Source: Notolepis coatsorum
Lineage: Eukaryota > Chordata > Actinopteri > Aulopiformes > Paralepididae
DNA length: 64,000 bases
Reading direction: 5' to 3'
NCBI GenBank assembly: GCA_963971535.1
Contig: OZ020589.1
Location: forward strand, 49,330,192-49,394,191
Numbering within the stretch: position 1 is the first letter of the stretch; each line of letters begins with the position of its first letter. Below, piece by piece: positions 22,370 through 33,800 of this stretch. Made by a program: the position numbers and the translations under genes. Below the pieces are notes generated by a model. The model saw only the letters and a program-made list of their open reading frames with translations. It made no database searches and was not told the origin of the DNA.

Positions 22370-24218
22370 GCCCCACCTGCTTGCCCAAGTAGGTTACAAC
22401 AGCCTTACCGAACTCACACTTAGCGAGGTTCAAGGTCAGAGATGCCCCAGCTAAGCGTGCAAACACCACCCCCAAATTCGCAATGTGTTCCTCCCACGTG
22501 TCAGAGTACACCACTACGTCATCCAGATACACATTGCATTTAGGCACCCCTCCCAACACCATGTGCATCAGACGCTGAAACGTGGCCGGAGCATTTCTCA
22601 TCCCGAAGGCCATGACGGTGTACTGCATAAAATGATCAGGGGTAACAAACGCCGAAATATCCGAGGCCCGCTCCGTCAGGGGAACCTGCCAGTACCCCTT
22701 CAGAAGATCGAGCTTCGTGATAAATACCGCGGGCCCAATACTATCTATGCAGTCATCCATCCTGGGCAACGGGAATGAGTCAGGCACCGTCACCGCGTTT
22801 ACCTTCCGGTAGTCTGTACAAAAACGGGGAGATCCATCAGCCTTCGGAGCCAATAGGCAAGGGGAGCTCCATGGACTCCGGCTTGATTTAGCCATCCCAT
22901 TTTCAAGAAGATACAGAGCCTCCTTTTTCATCACATCCCTCTTTGCCATTGGACAACGATACGCATGCTGTTTGATGGGAGTCGCACCCCCAACGTCAAT
23001 GTCGTGCTCCAGGACAGAAGTCCTAGACGGCACATCAGAAAACAACACTGGATACGTCAACAACAGTTTCCCCACATCACCCCCCTGTGCCTCGGGCAGG
23101 TACAATAGACGAGCTGTGACGTCACTCATGAATTCTGAGTTAGTCAACCGCCCTGTCTGCTGACCCTCGGACAATACCTTTAAATCATCGTCCGGCGGGG
23201 GGTGCACACATGACAAGACAACAGCCGGAACAACTCCCGAGCTCCCAGACTGCCCCTCCTGCGTACCCCCACCTGTTCGGGTGAGATATTTTTTTAACAT
23301 GTTTATATGACATAACCGCTTCTTTCTGCGCCTCTCGGGCGTACATATCACATAATTGGTGTCTGATATTTTTTTCTCCACTCTATAGGGCCCCGAAAAC
23401 CGGGCAGAGAGCGCTGACCCAGGCGTGGGCAGCAACACCAGTACCTCATCGCCAGCCTCGAACCGCCGCGCCACCGCCTTCCTGTCAAACCTCACCTTCA
23501 TCTCCCCCTGGGCAGAGGCAAGGGCCACCCTAGCCAACGAGGACGCACCGTGGAGCCGCTCCTTACAGCGGGAGACAAAATCACACAAGTTCGACGTGGG
23601 AACGGAAACAGACAACATTTTCTCCTTGAGCATCTTCAATGGCCCACGGACACTGCGACCAAACACCAGCTCGGCAGGACTAAACCCAAGCGACTCCTGC
23701 TTAGCGTCCCTAATGGCAAACAGCACGAATGGCACTCCCTCGTCCCAGCCACAACCTGTATCAATACAGTATTTTTTTAGCATCGCCTTTAGCGTCTGGT
23801 GCCAGCGCTCTAGCGCCCCCTGCGATTCAGGATGATATGCACTTGAAACTGTGTGACTGATACCCAAAGCCTGTAATGACTGATTAAATGTTTTAGCCAT
23901 GAAATTGGTGCCTTGATCGCTTTGTACAGTTTTTGGCAGCCCGAAAGTAGCAAAAAATCTGTTTAATGCTTTAGTAATTACAGGGGCTGTAATCGTCCTC
24001 AAAGGTATGGCCTCAGGAAAACGGGTGGCAAGACACATAATAGTTAACATATACTGGTTTCCCGACTTTGTTCTAGGTAAAGGGCCCACACAGTCTATGA
24101 TCACATGCTCAAAAGGTTCCCCAATTGCTGGAACAGGGTGTAGAGGAGCTGGAGGAACCCCCTGATTTGGTTTCCCCACTATTTGATATGTACTGCATGT
24201 ACCACAAAAGTCTACCAC
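22341..24218 (-). CDS. Gmr1-like element: integrase followed by reverse transcriptase
   Basis: One 625-codon frame contains the integrase first. The second half of the zinc-binding domain (CGTC, residues 5-8) comes first, then the core with D42 (IIDCVGPL), D101 (QSDQGTNF) and E137 (GALERWH). The D101-E137 spacing of 35 residues is typical of retroviral-type integrases. A GPY/F-like module (FSGPYRVEKK) follows. The RT comes after that, with CTDYRKVNAVT and catalytic YLDD (about residue 565). Integrase before RT is the reverse of ordinary Ty3/gypsy Pol and matches the Gmr1-like group known from deuterostomes. The N-terminal part of the integrase zinc finger and the link to the protease are missing. 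Confidence 0.9.
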   Translation of the reverse strand: MVDFCGTCSTYQIVGKPNQGVPPAPLHPVPAIGEPFEHVIIDCVGPLPRTKSGNQYMLTIMCLATRFPEAIPLRTITAPVITKALNRFFATFGLPKTVQSDQGTNFMAKTFNQSLQALGISHTVSSAYHPESQGALERWHQTLKAMLKKYCIDTGCGWDEGVPFVLFAIRDAKQESLGFSPAELVFGRSVRGPLKMLKEKMLSVSVPTSNLCDFVSRCKERLHGASSLARVALASAQGEMKVRFDRKAVARRFEAGDEVLVLLPTPGSALSARFSGPYRVEKKISDTNYVICTPERRRKKRLCHINMLKKYLTRTGGGTQEGQSGSSGVVPAVVLSCVHPPPDDDLKVLSEGQQTGRLTNSEFMSDVTARLLYLPEAQGGDVGKLLLTYPVLFSDVPSRTSVLEHDIDVGGATPIKQHAYRCPMAKRDVMKKEALYLLENGMAKSSRSPWSSPCLLAPKADGSPRFCTDYRKVNAVTVPDSFPLPRMDDCIDSIGPAVFITKLDLLKGYWQVPLTERASDISAFVTPDHFMQYTVMAFGMRNAPATFQRLMHMVLGGVPKCNVYLDDVVVYSDTWEEHIANLGVVFARLAGASLTLNLAKCEFGKAVVTYLGKQVGHGQVRQGGR

Positions 24219-25689
24219 ATCTACTCAACTTGCAAGATGACTCCTCACTTAATGGCAACACATCGGCCAGGATAAAAGACTGCGAAGCACCCGTATCACA
24301 AAGGATTTTCACCTTCCGTTGATCACAGACTTCACCCGACACTGACACAAAACCAGAAAAAATAAAAGGTTCAAAACAACCGTCTGGTTTCTCCTGCTCC
24401 TCTGGGCATGATACAGGGCCAATCAACCCCACCCCCTTCGGTTTCTGAGCTGGTCCCCTAGCATCTTGCAGATTTTGATATGCATAACAGTCCGACACCA
24501 AATGACCCTTCTTTTTACAATAATCACACACAGGGACCCTCCTAGACGGCGGTGTGCGAGGTCGAAATGATCGCTCGTCGCCTCCTACATACACATCATT
24601 TCGCACAGAAACACGATTTCTGTGGATCATTGCCAACTCGTCACACAACACCGCAGCTTCCTGGAGGGTAGAAACCTTTCGCTCCTCCAACTGTATTATC
24701 ATGTGTTCGGGCACAAATTTTTTTAATTGTTCCATGAGGATTAACTCGCTCAAAGCCTCGAGTCCATCCACCTTACACGCTTCACACCAACGATTGAACA
24801 CCATCCGTTGTTCATGGGAAAATGCGACATGTGTTTGCGAGGGGGCTTTACTTAGTCCCCTAAACCGCTGCCTATAAGCCTCCGGCACCAGTTCATACAC
24901 GCGCAAGACAGCACCCTTCACTTTCTCATATACCATGCTGTCCTCCTTTGATAAAAACTGGCATGCGTCTTGAGCCCTACCCGTGAGCCTATATTGCACT
25001 AATAGTGCCCACTGATCCTCCGGCCAATTCGCAGCCCCCGCTACCCGCTCAAAATTCAAAAAAAATTTCTCCACCTCAGATTCTCGAAAAACAGGAACCA
25101 TAGCAATATGTTGCCCAACATTAAAACTGCCATGGCCATCTTCAGATGAGGGTGAAGAAGAGCCAACACTCCCCAGCTCCATCCTCTTCAGTGTAATCTG
25201 GAGCTCTCTATCTCTCTCCTTCTCTTCCCTGTTTCTCTCAGCTGCTCTCTCCTCTCTGTCAGCTGCTCTGTCCTCCCTCTCTCGTACAGCTTCCCTGTCT
25301 CTCTCAGCTGCTCTGTCCTGTCTATCTCTCTCAGCTGCTTTGTCCTCTCTGTCAGCTCTGTCCCGTCTATCTCTCTCAGCTGCTCTGTCCTCTCTGTCAG
25401 CTGCTCTGTCCTCCCTGTCTCTGTCCTCTCTGCGCAACAGCGCTCTCTCCTCCATCTGGAGACGGGCCAAACGCAGACTAGAGCGCGCATGGCCAGAAGA
25501 CGTGGAGTCTTTATCCGAATCGCCCGCGGCCTCACTTTCAGCTCCGGCCGTACTACCATCCTTCCTAATAGCACCACCATCCATGTTAAGATCACGTAAG
25601 GGAGAGTTAACCCATTCGCCAGTGTGTGCAACCTCCTGATCACTATTCACTACTCCCTGAGCCGGGCTAAACACCTGTTGCTCCACCAA
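24109..25689 (-). CDS. Gmr1-like element: Gag with SCAN-like domain, zinc knuckle and protease start
   Basis: After a Ser-rich lead, residues about 85-165 are a highly charged repeat (REDRAADREDRAAERD type) likely to form a long helix. Residues about 225-350 look like the SCAN-type capsid C-terminal fold (ACQFLSKEDSMVYEKVKGAV, YRQRFRGL, LEALSELILMEQLKKFVPEH). A CCHC knuckle CDYCKKKGHLVSDC follows at about residue 385, and an aspartic protease motif LCDTGASQSF at about 465. The frame then leaves the protease and ends in unrelated residues at 24109, so the rest of the protease is deleted. The true start is upstream in another frame (25853). Confidence 0.8.
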   Translation of the reverse strand: MVEQQVFSPAQGVVNSDQEVAHTGEWVNSPLRDLNMDGGAIRKDGSTAGAESEAAGDSDKDSTSSGHARSSLRLARLQMEERALLRREDRDREDRAADREDRAAERDRRDRADREDKAAERDRQDRAAERDREAVREREDRAADREERAAERNREEKERDRELQITLKRMELGSVGSSSPSSEDGHGSFNVGQHIAMVPVFRESEVEKFFLNFERVAGAANWPEDQWALLVQYRLTGRAQDACQFLSKEDSMVYEKVKGAVLRVYELVPEAYRQRFRGLSKAPSQTHVAFSHEQRMVFNRWCEACKVDGLEALSELILMEQLKKFVPEHMIIQLEERKVSTLQEAAVLCDELAMIHRNRVSVRNDVYVGGDERSFRPRTPPSRRVPVCDYCKKKGHLVSDCYAYQNLQDARGPAQKPKGVGLIGPVSCPEEQEKPDGCFEPFIFSGFVSVSGEVCDQRKVKILCDTGASQSFILADVLPLSEESSCKLSRCGRLLWYMQYISNSGETKSGGSSSSSTPCSSNWGTF

Positions 25690-25853
25690 CCCGCTATAAC
25701 AGCTGCCTTCATATCCGCCTTGGATTGGGAATTTTGTACAGCAATAGCATAATGCCTAGCAATAAGGCCTAATTCCGCCTTAGTGCAACCTTCCACTTGA
25801 CCCTCTGTCGGATCCGCTATAAAGGCTTCAAAAACAAATGCCGACACAGCCAT
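25650..25853 (-). CDS. Gmr1-like element: N-terminus of Gag before a frameshift
   Basis: The frame MAVSAFVFEAF...KADMKAAVIAG leads straight into the next Gag frame (VEQQVF) if one base is restored near 25690. I therefore take it as the authentic Gag start. Downstream residues in this frame are nonsense. Confidence 0.65.
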   Translation of the reverse strand: MAVSAFVFEAFIADPTEGQVEGCTKAELGLIARHYAIAVQNSQSKADMKAAVIAGWWSNRCLARLRE

Positions 25854-26387
25854 ATTATGTTTTTATGTGTGTGTGAGAAAGAAAAAAAATATATATACAT
25901 ATATATCACGTCCTCACTTAATTAACCATGACCGTGCACAATAATAATAGACACATTCTGCTTTCATACCTCTTAACCAAAACAATCCAACTGACCACAT
26001 CTACTAAATTAAAATAATAACAAATGGTCCTAACCACTCAACTAGGAGTCACCTGTGTCACTCTAGCCTATCCCAGATAAACTACTCCACTAGATGGATG
26101 AAAGGCTACAAATATCTTCAGTCGCTTACCGATTTCATTGCGCACTCTACCGGAATCACGACTCGTGCCCCCCACCCTCTAGCCAAGCAGGCGACCCCCC
26201 CATTACCTATGTGGCAGAAAAATAGAATGGTTAAGAGCATCACAACAATAATGACTTACATCAATCAACTGTGCACGGACAATGGACCCCTACCAATACC
26301 AATTTAGAAAACGCTATCTTATTACACCTGACATGCTTCAATCGACAAGTCACCCCGTTATTTTACCAACAAGGAACCATACAATTG

Positions 26388-26408
26388 CGCAAACTTAACG
26401 AGCCCCCA
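26388..26408 (-). promoter_or_regulatory. Primer-binding site, tRNA-Pro type
   Basis: Directly inside the right LTR the minus strand reads TGGGGGCTCGTTAAG. The first 11 bases equal the well-known proline tRNA primer site (TGGGGGCTCGT). This fixes the element's direction. Confidence 0.7.
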
Positions 26409-27128
26409 TGTCATGTACAGAGGTCTATTGACCATACAAGATAGTAATCTGGGCAGGTGTTACATGAGCAAAAAACAACCCCCTCAGTAGAAAAATGCTT
26501 CTCAAACAGTCCCGGGTAGGCAGATAGTAAACAGAGACGTTTTCAAATGGTAAATCAGGGTTTTATTATATAGTGGGGGTTTCAACCCACGGCCCTTTTC
26601 CCAAGGGAAAAGGGGATGTCATCGGTGGGGATTTCAACCCACACACACAAAGGGGAAAAAGGGATGGGAGGACAGACAAGACATACATATGAGAACTCAA
26701 CAAACACTTAGTAGTCACAATACTACCTTAGGCCCATCTCTGGCCACCACAGCTGTGGAGTCTAACCCACACTCCATGCAAACAAGACAGCACCGTGCCA
26801 CACAGTATTGTGCTCAGGCCATAGGTAAGCTAGACAGCAGCCTCCCCACTGTACCACAAGGCAGGTCACTCCAGCCACGAGACTCTCGTGTGTGTGTCAT
26901 CTTTCCGCTTATATTCACTCATCCAACTAACTGCCCACAGGTGTACTCAAGCAGGTGCAATCAGCTCAATCAGGAGGATGAGTGGTCTCTGGGAAAAAGA
27001 AGAAACAGCATTAGAAGATGACACATTACACCACCAATAACAACATAGCCCACTCAGGATACCAATCTGATGTTCATATGGCCTCCTAATACAGTAACAA
27101 TGATAATGTCCAACCCACATACATCACA
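26409..27128 (-). repeat. Gmr1-like element, 5' LTR (right)
   Basis: The 720-bp LTR has intact TGT...ACA ends (TGTCATGTAC ... ACATCACA on the plus strand) and is followed by TSD CCTCC at 27129-27133. Near-identity to the left LTR indicates a recent insertion. Confidence 0.9.
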
Positions 27129-27878
<750 letters not shown>

Positions 27879-28194
27879 CCGTGCGCCTCCTGCTGGCACT
27901 CAATGTGTTAAGCTTTCTCTGCATATTTTAACACCGCCAATAAAGTAGCCTACTGGTCCATTGTCTCGAAATGGATTTGGTAGCTGTCATTTTTGCGCGT
28001 GTGTCTTCGACACCTGAGACTGAAAATACTCAGCCCCTCCCCTACGACACAACTGTAGTTCTTTAGACAGCAAGGTAGATTATACAACCGGACAAGTTAA
28101 CAATAATTAACACATTTACAAGTTGTATTAAATTTAGCAAAAAAGGAAACCGATAGAGAACATTTAAAAGCACTAGAAATTTCGAATATCCGGC

Positions 28195-28440
28195 GGCTGG
28201 GTGGCGCAGCGGACAAGGCGCTTGTCACCAGCGAGGGAAGGATCTAAGAGAGGTAGTGTGACTTTCCATACATTACACTCTCTCAGTGAGAGTCTGCGCT
28301 GCCAGGTGAAAAGAAGTGGTGGGCTGTCGGAGGAAGCATGTGATAGTCTCCGCCCTCTCAGACCGAGGGTAGGGGGTAGTGTGCGCAACGACCAGGAAGG
28401 AGATTGGGAATTGGCATAACAACTAACATTGGTGTAATAT
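28195..28440 (+). mobile_element. tRNA-derived SINE, internally deleted
   Basis: The head GCTGGGTGGCGCAGCGGACA contains a box A. Box B is missing through a deletion. The body shares ATTACACTCTCTCAGTGAGA, GCTGCCAGGTGAAAAGAAG and GGGAATTGGCATAACAACTA with the copies at 5250-5700 and 62840-63055. It abuts the tail of the LINE. Confidence 0.75.
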
Positions 28441-28441
28441 T

Positions 28442-29354
28442 CATGAATGAATGAATGAATGAATGAATGAATGAATGAATGAATGAATGAATGAATGAAA
28501 ACTTTATTTAACAGATTGCAGAATGGGTACAATACAGTACGGCTCAATACACACAATTGTTAAGGGGATGCAGACCTGAGAAAGACGTTTGTCTTGTTTC
28601 CATCAGGGTCCCCCATTTTCAATTCATATAGACATTTATGACATACACAACATACATGACATTTATGGCATAGGGACATATAGGTATTTAGTACTGATAC
28701 CTTTGTGACGGTATTCAAATATACAGTACTGTTACCCCTAGATCCTGACAGAGTATATACATATGATGGGGAGGGGACTGTACATTAGGAGAGGTTGGGT
28801 GGGTGAGAGAGAAATATACATATGGCGGGGAGGGAATATATACATGCGGTGGGGAGGAGACTGTCTATTAGGAGGTGGTGGGGGTTTTGGGCATTTACGG
28901 TGGCCAGTTTCGAATTGCAGCCTCCCGTAGGTGCTCTTTAAGAGCGGTTTTGAATGTGGGTAGGGATTCACATTCCTTTACAGCTTTGGGTAGGGCGTTC
29001 CACATTGATAATTGCGAAACGTGTTTAGTCCCTTGTTTGAGCCGAATCTGGGTTTAACATGATTTGTTGAGCTTCCTCTGGTGTAGTGGTTGTGGTATTC
29101 ACTGACCTTTGGGAAGTATTTTGACATGTACATGGGTACCTTAGTTGTATAGTGTATCTTGTAGACCAGGCCCATTGCAAGTTGCTGTACTCTGTCGTCT
29201 ACTCTAAGCCATCCTAGGTTGTCAAAGTGGGCAGGGGTGAGGTGGGTTCTGGGGGTAAGGTCAAGTAGTAGTCTGACCAGTTTGTTTTGTGATGTTTGTA
29301 ATCTTGTTTTAAGCGCCTTTGAGGTGCTTTGGTACCATGAGGTGCACGCATAGT
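28442..29354 (-). mobile_element. LINE (AATC/ATTC-tail family), 3' part, minus strand
   Basis: It starts with a GAAT repeat (28442-28498), the tail read backwards. The 3' UTR follows, then the end of ORF2 (minus frame 29175-28978, YFPKVSEYHNHYTRGSS, RFGSNKGLNTFRNY), matching 60655-60830. It stops at the BEL insertion and continues beyond it at 37764. Confidence 0.9.
29350..29354. repeat. Target-site duplication ATAGT (left)
   Basis: ATAGT precedes the BEL 5' LTR here and follows the 3' LTR at 37764-37768. The related LINE at 60470-60485 has one copy of the target context. Confidence 0.9.
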
Positions 29355-30786
29355 TGTTGTGAAGGGCCAGATTAAACCGAATATATATATTTATTTATAT
29401 ATATATATTTAATTGTATTTGTATATTCTCTAATATTCCCTGATATCCCTTGTATATTCCTTGTACAATATGCATTGAATATCCATTCTAGCCTACTGAA
29501 CATCCCATAATAGTCTCCATTCTACTATTGGTCGAGACCTTGGTGCCAGGCTGCCATACCCCTCAGACCCAGTTCAAACGTACCGCTCCACATGTACGAA
29601 CAAGTCCTAGTTCCGCGTAGGAATCTGGCTACCGCACCACTAATGGGACTATTTGTTCATAGTGCGTATATATACTGCGCTACTAAAGTAGGACTTCCTT
29701 TTCAGTCCAGTTTCTTACCCTCCAATAGAGTCACAGACGTAAAGCCTCCCCGCGACGCCACGTGTGGGAGTAAGGCCAAGTTCGCCTACCATCGGTATTG
29801 AGACATCGTGTATATTAATATTTGAATAGTCATATTTGGCACTATATCGTCGAGTTGGACGTAGTCTATTAAGCTAATAATAGTCTGTTAATATATAGTG
29901 CTTTGTGCGGTGAGAATACTACCGTAGTCAGTACCCCATCGTTTCGGGCAGAGAACTGGCTGCTTGCCCGGGGTGGTTGACCCCACGTGAAGCTGCACCC
30001 GAGGAGCCCCAGAGCCGACGAGCGAGTGGACCTGTATACCGGATTATTCTACCGACGACAGCCCGCCTTCCCAGGCACGGATTATGCTTTGTATACATTG
30101 ATTATTCCATGGATAAAGACCCCCGACACTGCCGTGTGTTGGAACCCCCCCCCCTGGAGAGGACGCAAGGTGAGGAGACGCTCTGCAAGACGAGGTCGCT
30201 TCACGTCTCTCCTCCGTGGACCGGATGACGCCGGCCCACAAAGAGTCCACCTGCTTTCATCTGTGGTCCAAGGATCGCCGGCGCATTGAACGGCACTACA
30301 GTGGGTTCACCTGGGATACCCTTGGCCGGATGAGGCAGCCGGATTCTACCCCCCCCCCTTCCTACTCCTGTCGGCTTACAAGCGACCGGATTAACCCCCT
30401 CTAGTGTATCCAGTATATAATCATTAAAGTATCATTGCTGTTATTCCTTAAACTATTCCAGGTCGTATATGTACCACCTGCGCCTTCAGAGATTGGACAT
30501 TCTCTATTGATATACCGACGAATACTCTTGCCATAAAAGTGCATACTAATTCCATTCATAAATGTGATTGATTTGATTAAGTGCTTGCTCTACACACCAT
30601 CGCTGTGTAGAAATAAAGACCTATTTCTAATTCGTACATTTGTGTTGGATCCGTTTCATCTACGTGACAGTGTTCATCATAATATATTTATGCCGTGTAC
30701 TGGGTGGCCGAATATTAAGTACAAAGGTAGTGGTAGTAAGTATCATATCTAGTAATACAGTCAGGGAATTGTACCCCTCAGTTACA
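29355..30786 (+). repeat. BEL element, 5' LTR
   Basis: The 1432-bp LTR starts TGTTGTGAAGGG and ends CTCAGTTACA. A TATA-like GCGTATATATACTGCGC lies at about 29661 and AATAAA at about 30612. I counted three substitutions and one C-run length difference from the 3' LTR. Confidence 0.95.
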
Positions 30787-30788
30787 AT

Positions 30789-30805
30789 TGGTCCTTCGAG
30801 CCGGA
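30789..30805 (+). promoter_or_regulatory. Primer-binding site complementary to tRNA-Tyr 3' end
   Basis: TGGTCCTTCGAGCCGGA begins two bases after the LTR. Its reverse complement is TCCGGCTCGAAGGACCA, the 3' end of vertebrate tyrosine tRNA including CCA, as known from tRNA-Tyr sequences. Confidence 0.8.
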
Positions 30806-30830
30806 TGGTAATTAGTGTAATATTAATATA

Positions 30831-33800
30831 GTGTTATTAATATTGAAATGGCCTATGATGAACACTCCACGAAACGATCCTCCTAACCAACGCCCGCAGC
30901 GCGAACGACGGCTCCCTCAGTACTTAGAGGCTTACGCTGTCAGTCAACAACCTAGTCTTCTACTAACAGTAAACGCGGTAAAACTAGAAAGTAAAAGTAT
31001 GTCTAACCCCAACGCCCAGACTACCCCGACCATAGAGGCCCCTACGGGCTCTAATGTAACTGACCAAGTTCACGGTGGGGACCAGTGGGAACCAGACATG
31101 ACTTCACACCCCGCCAGTACTGAAGAAGTAGTCCCCGATGAGTCCCGGGAGGAATACAACGCTACCGAGAGAGAACTCGGCACGGAAGAAGACGGGGAGA
31201 GCACCGTGGAGATAGAGCTCCAAGGCTCCGCAAGGAGTACCCCGAGGGAAGGCTCCCCTATACAACCGCCTTCTCCCAGCGAGGCAGAGAGGACCCTACA
31301 GCAGGCCTTCCTCATCAGCCTGAACGCCGCTGCTGAACGCGACCGACTGCAGATCCAGCAGCGAAGCGAACACGAGCAGATACGTCTAGAAATAAGACGC
31401 ATTCAGATGGAAGAGAATGTGGCCCGAGAACGAGCCGGTGCTCAACGGGGCGCAGCGCGCGACAGACAGCAGTCGCAACTAATAGAACAGCTGATCAGAC
31501 GGACAACACCCTCTCCCTCCGCCAGAGGCTCCAGGAACTCGTCTAGACACACCTCCAGGGCGGCATCCCCTAGCCGAGTAAACAACCCTGAACTTGACCA
31601 ACAGACGAGGTCTATACCCCCCACAGACCACCTCCCCCCACCGGTCCAAGCGAGACCTAGCAACCGGGAAGGAGCAGCATATCCTGTGGAGAGGCTAAAC
31701 CAGAGACTACAAGCACTGGATGACCTAACTGAAGACGAAGAGGAAGAGGAGGAGAACCACGCCCGAAGACAGCACAGTACTCTACCGGACCAGGAGGTCC
31801 GGTACAGCCCAGGCTATACTCCCGCGGAGCTGCGCTACAGACCCCCGACTCTATACACGGGTGAGCACGACGCACGACCCGCACCGAGGAACAGCACCTG
31901 GACAAGCGGGCCATGGTACACTGCCGGTACCAGCCCATACCAAGGAGCGGGAGGAGACTCGCCTAGGAGGCCTCTCCCCCAACGCTCGCCGATGTATCCA
32001 CAGTCAGCGTCATACATTGGCACGCCTATGGTACCCGACTTCACCCAAGAGAACCGGGCCCAGTATACAGAACTCTGCATGTGTCTGGAGACCATGTTGG
32101 TGGATGTATTGGATGAACGCCACAAATACGCCATCCTACTGAAGCACTTAAAGGTACCCCGCGCACATAATATAGCGCTCGCCTACGCGACTTCCACCAC
32201 CCCATACACAGCAGCGCTGGTAGCATTGGACCAGAGGTATGGGCGCATATGGGATTACGTGATCCAGGAGATCCGACACATCGACCGCTTACCCCCAGCA
32301 ATAGACAATCGAGCACTGGACGACCTGTCCATCAGAGTGCAGTCCCTGGTAGGGATGTTGGGAGCGCAAAGAGAGAAGGGGAGGCATGAACTTTACGCCA
32401 ACTCAAATGTGGAAAGGATTCTGGAGAAGCTGCCGCCCGCTCGTCAGGAGCGCTTTAGGCGGCAGAGGGACCACAGAGACCCGAATGGCCCCGAACCGAA
32501 CCTCCTCGATCTAGCAGACTTCCTGGCGAGAGAAGTCAGCAGCCTACGGCTAGATACATTCGGACGGAGCACCCCTGGCTCCAGAGAAGGAACCAGACGA
32601 CTAAATGATGGAAGAAGATCGGTGACTGTGATGCACCAATCGGAGTCAGTACCGAGCAGCAGGAGCCACAGTACCCCCTCCAGAACGGAGAAGTGGAAGA
32701 TAGTGTGCCCCTACTGTGAGAAAGAACACTGGCTAGCGCAATGTGACTCCTTCCCCAAGCTGAACGCGGAGGAAGCAGGTCAATGGATAAAGTCCAACAA
32801 GCGCTGTTTTCGCTGTGCGCGCTCACACATGGCAGCCGAATGCCGCTTAAAGAAAAGGTGCACCAAGTGCGATGGAGCCCATCTGGACATACTTCACGAC
32901 AGTAACAGACGGCGCCCTTCACCCGCACCATCCAGCCGCAAAGCGAGCGTCATGTACATCGATCCCGCCAGCAGCAGTGGAGCCCGAGTACTCCTAAAAG
33001 TAGTGCGTGTGACACTAAGCTACCAGAATAAAGTCCTGGACACTTACGCCGTCCTCGATGACGGGTCAGAGAAGACCCTGCTGCTCGCCTCCGCTGCGGC
33101 CCAGCTAGGGCTGCGGGGAAGCGAAACCCAAATGACAATTCGGACAATAAGACGAGATTTGAAGACGATAAAGGGCGAGAATGCCTCATTCTCTATCGCA
33201 GCAAGCGGCCAGCCTGAGCGACGGTACCAGATTACAGACGCTTTCACCAGCCAAGAAATAGGACTGTCGCGGTACACATACCCCGTCGCCAAGCTGATGG
33301 AGAAATATGTACATCTGCGCAAGTTACCAATCCCGCTCATAGACAATGCTATGCCGACCCTGTTGATAGGCTCCGACCATGCAGACCTCATTGTCCCGAT
33401 AGACCGGGTTCATACCGGACCCCGAGGCTGTCCTGCAGCAGTCGAGACCCGTTTGGGATGGACTCTCCAAGGCCCGCTCGCCAAATCTCTCAACCGAAGT
33501 ACAGCCACTAGATGTCTCCACTCCCGAGTCACAGAGGGAGAAACCGCACTCCTGCAACACGTAGAGCGGCTATGGACCTTGGAACAAATGCCCTTTAAGA
33601 ACGGAAAGAAAGACATTCGCTCTAAAGATGACATTTACGCCATTCACCTCCTCGAGACAGGGACCACGAGAGTCCCGGTCAACGGCGTGGTGAGATACGC
33701 CACGCCACTCCTGCGGCGAGAAGGAATGCCTACTTTCCACGCCAAGACAGACGCCACAGAACGGTACCTGCTGAACACGGAGCGGCGCTTAGCCAAGAAC

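Noticed and set aside
28430..28446. GTGTAATATTCATG resembling the gypsy LTR start at 44341
   Set aside because: Similarity stops after about 13 bases and no LTR follows; probably chance.
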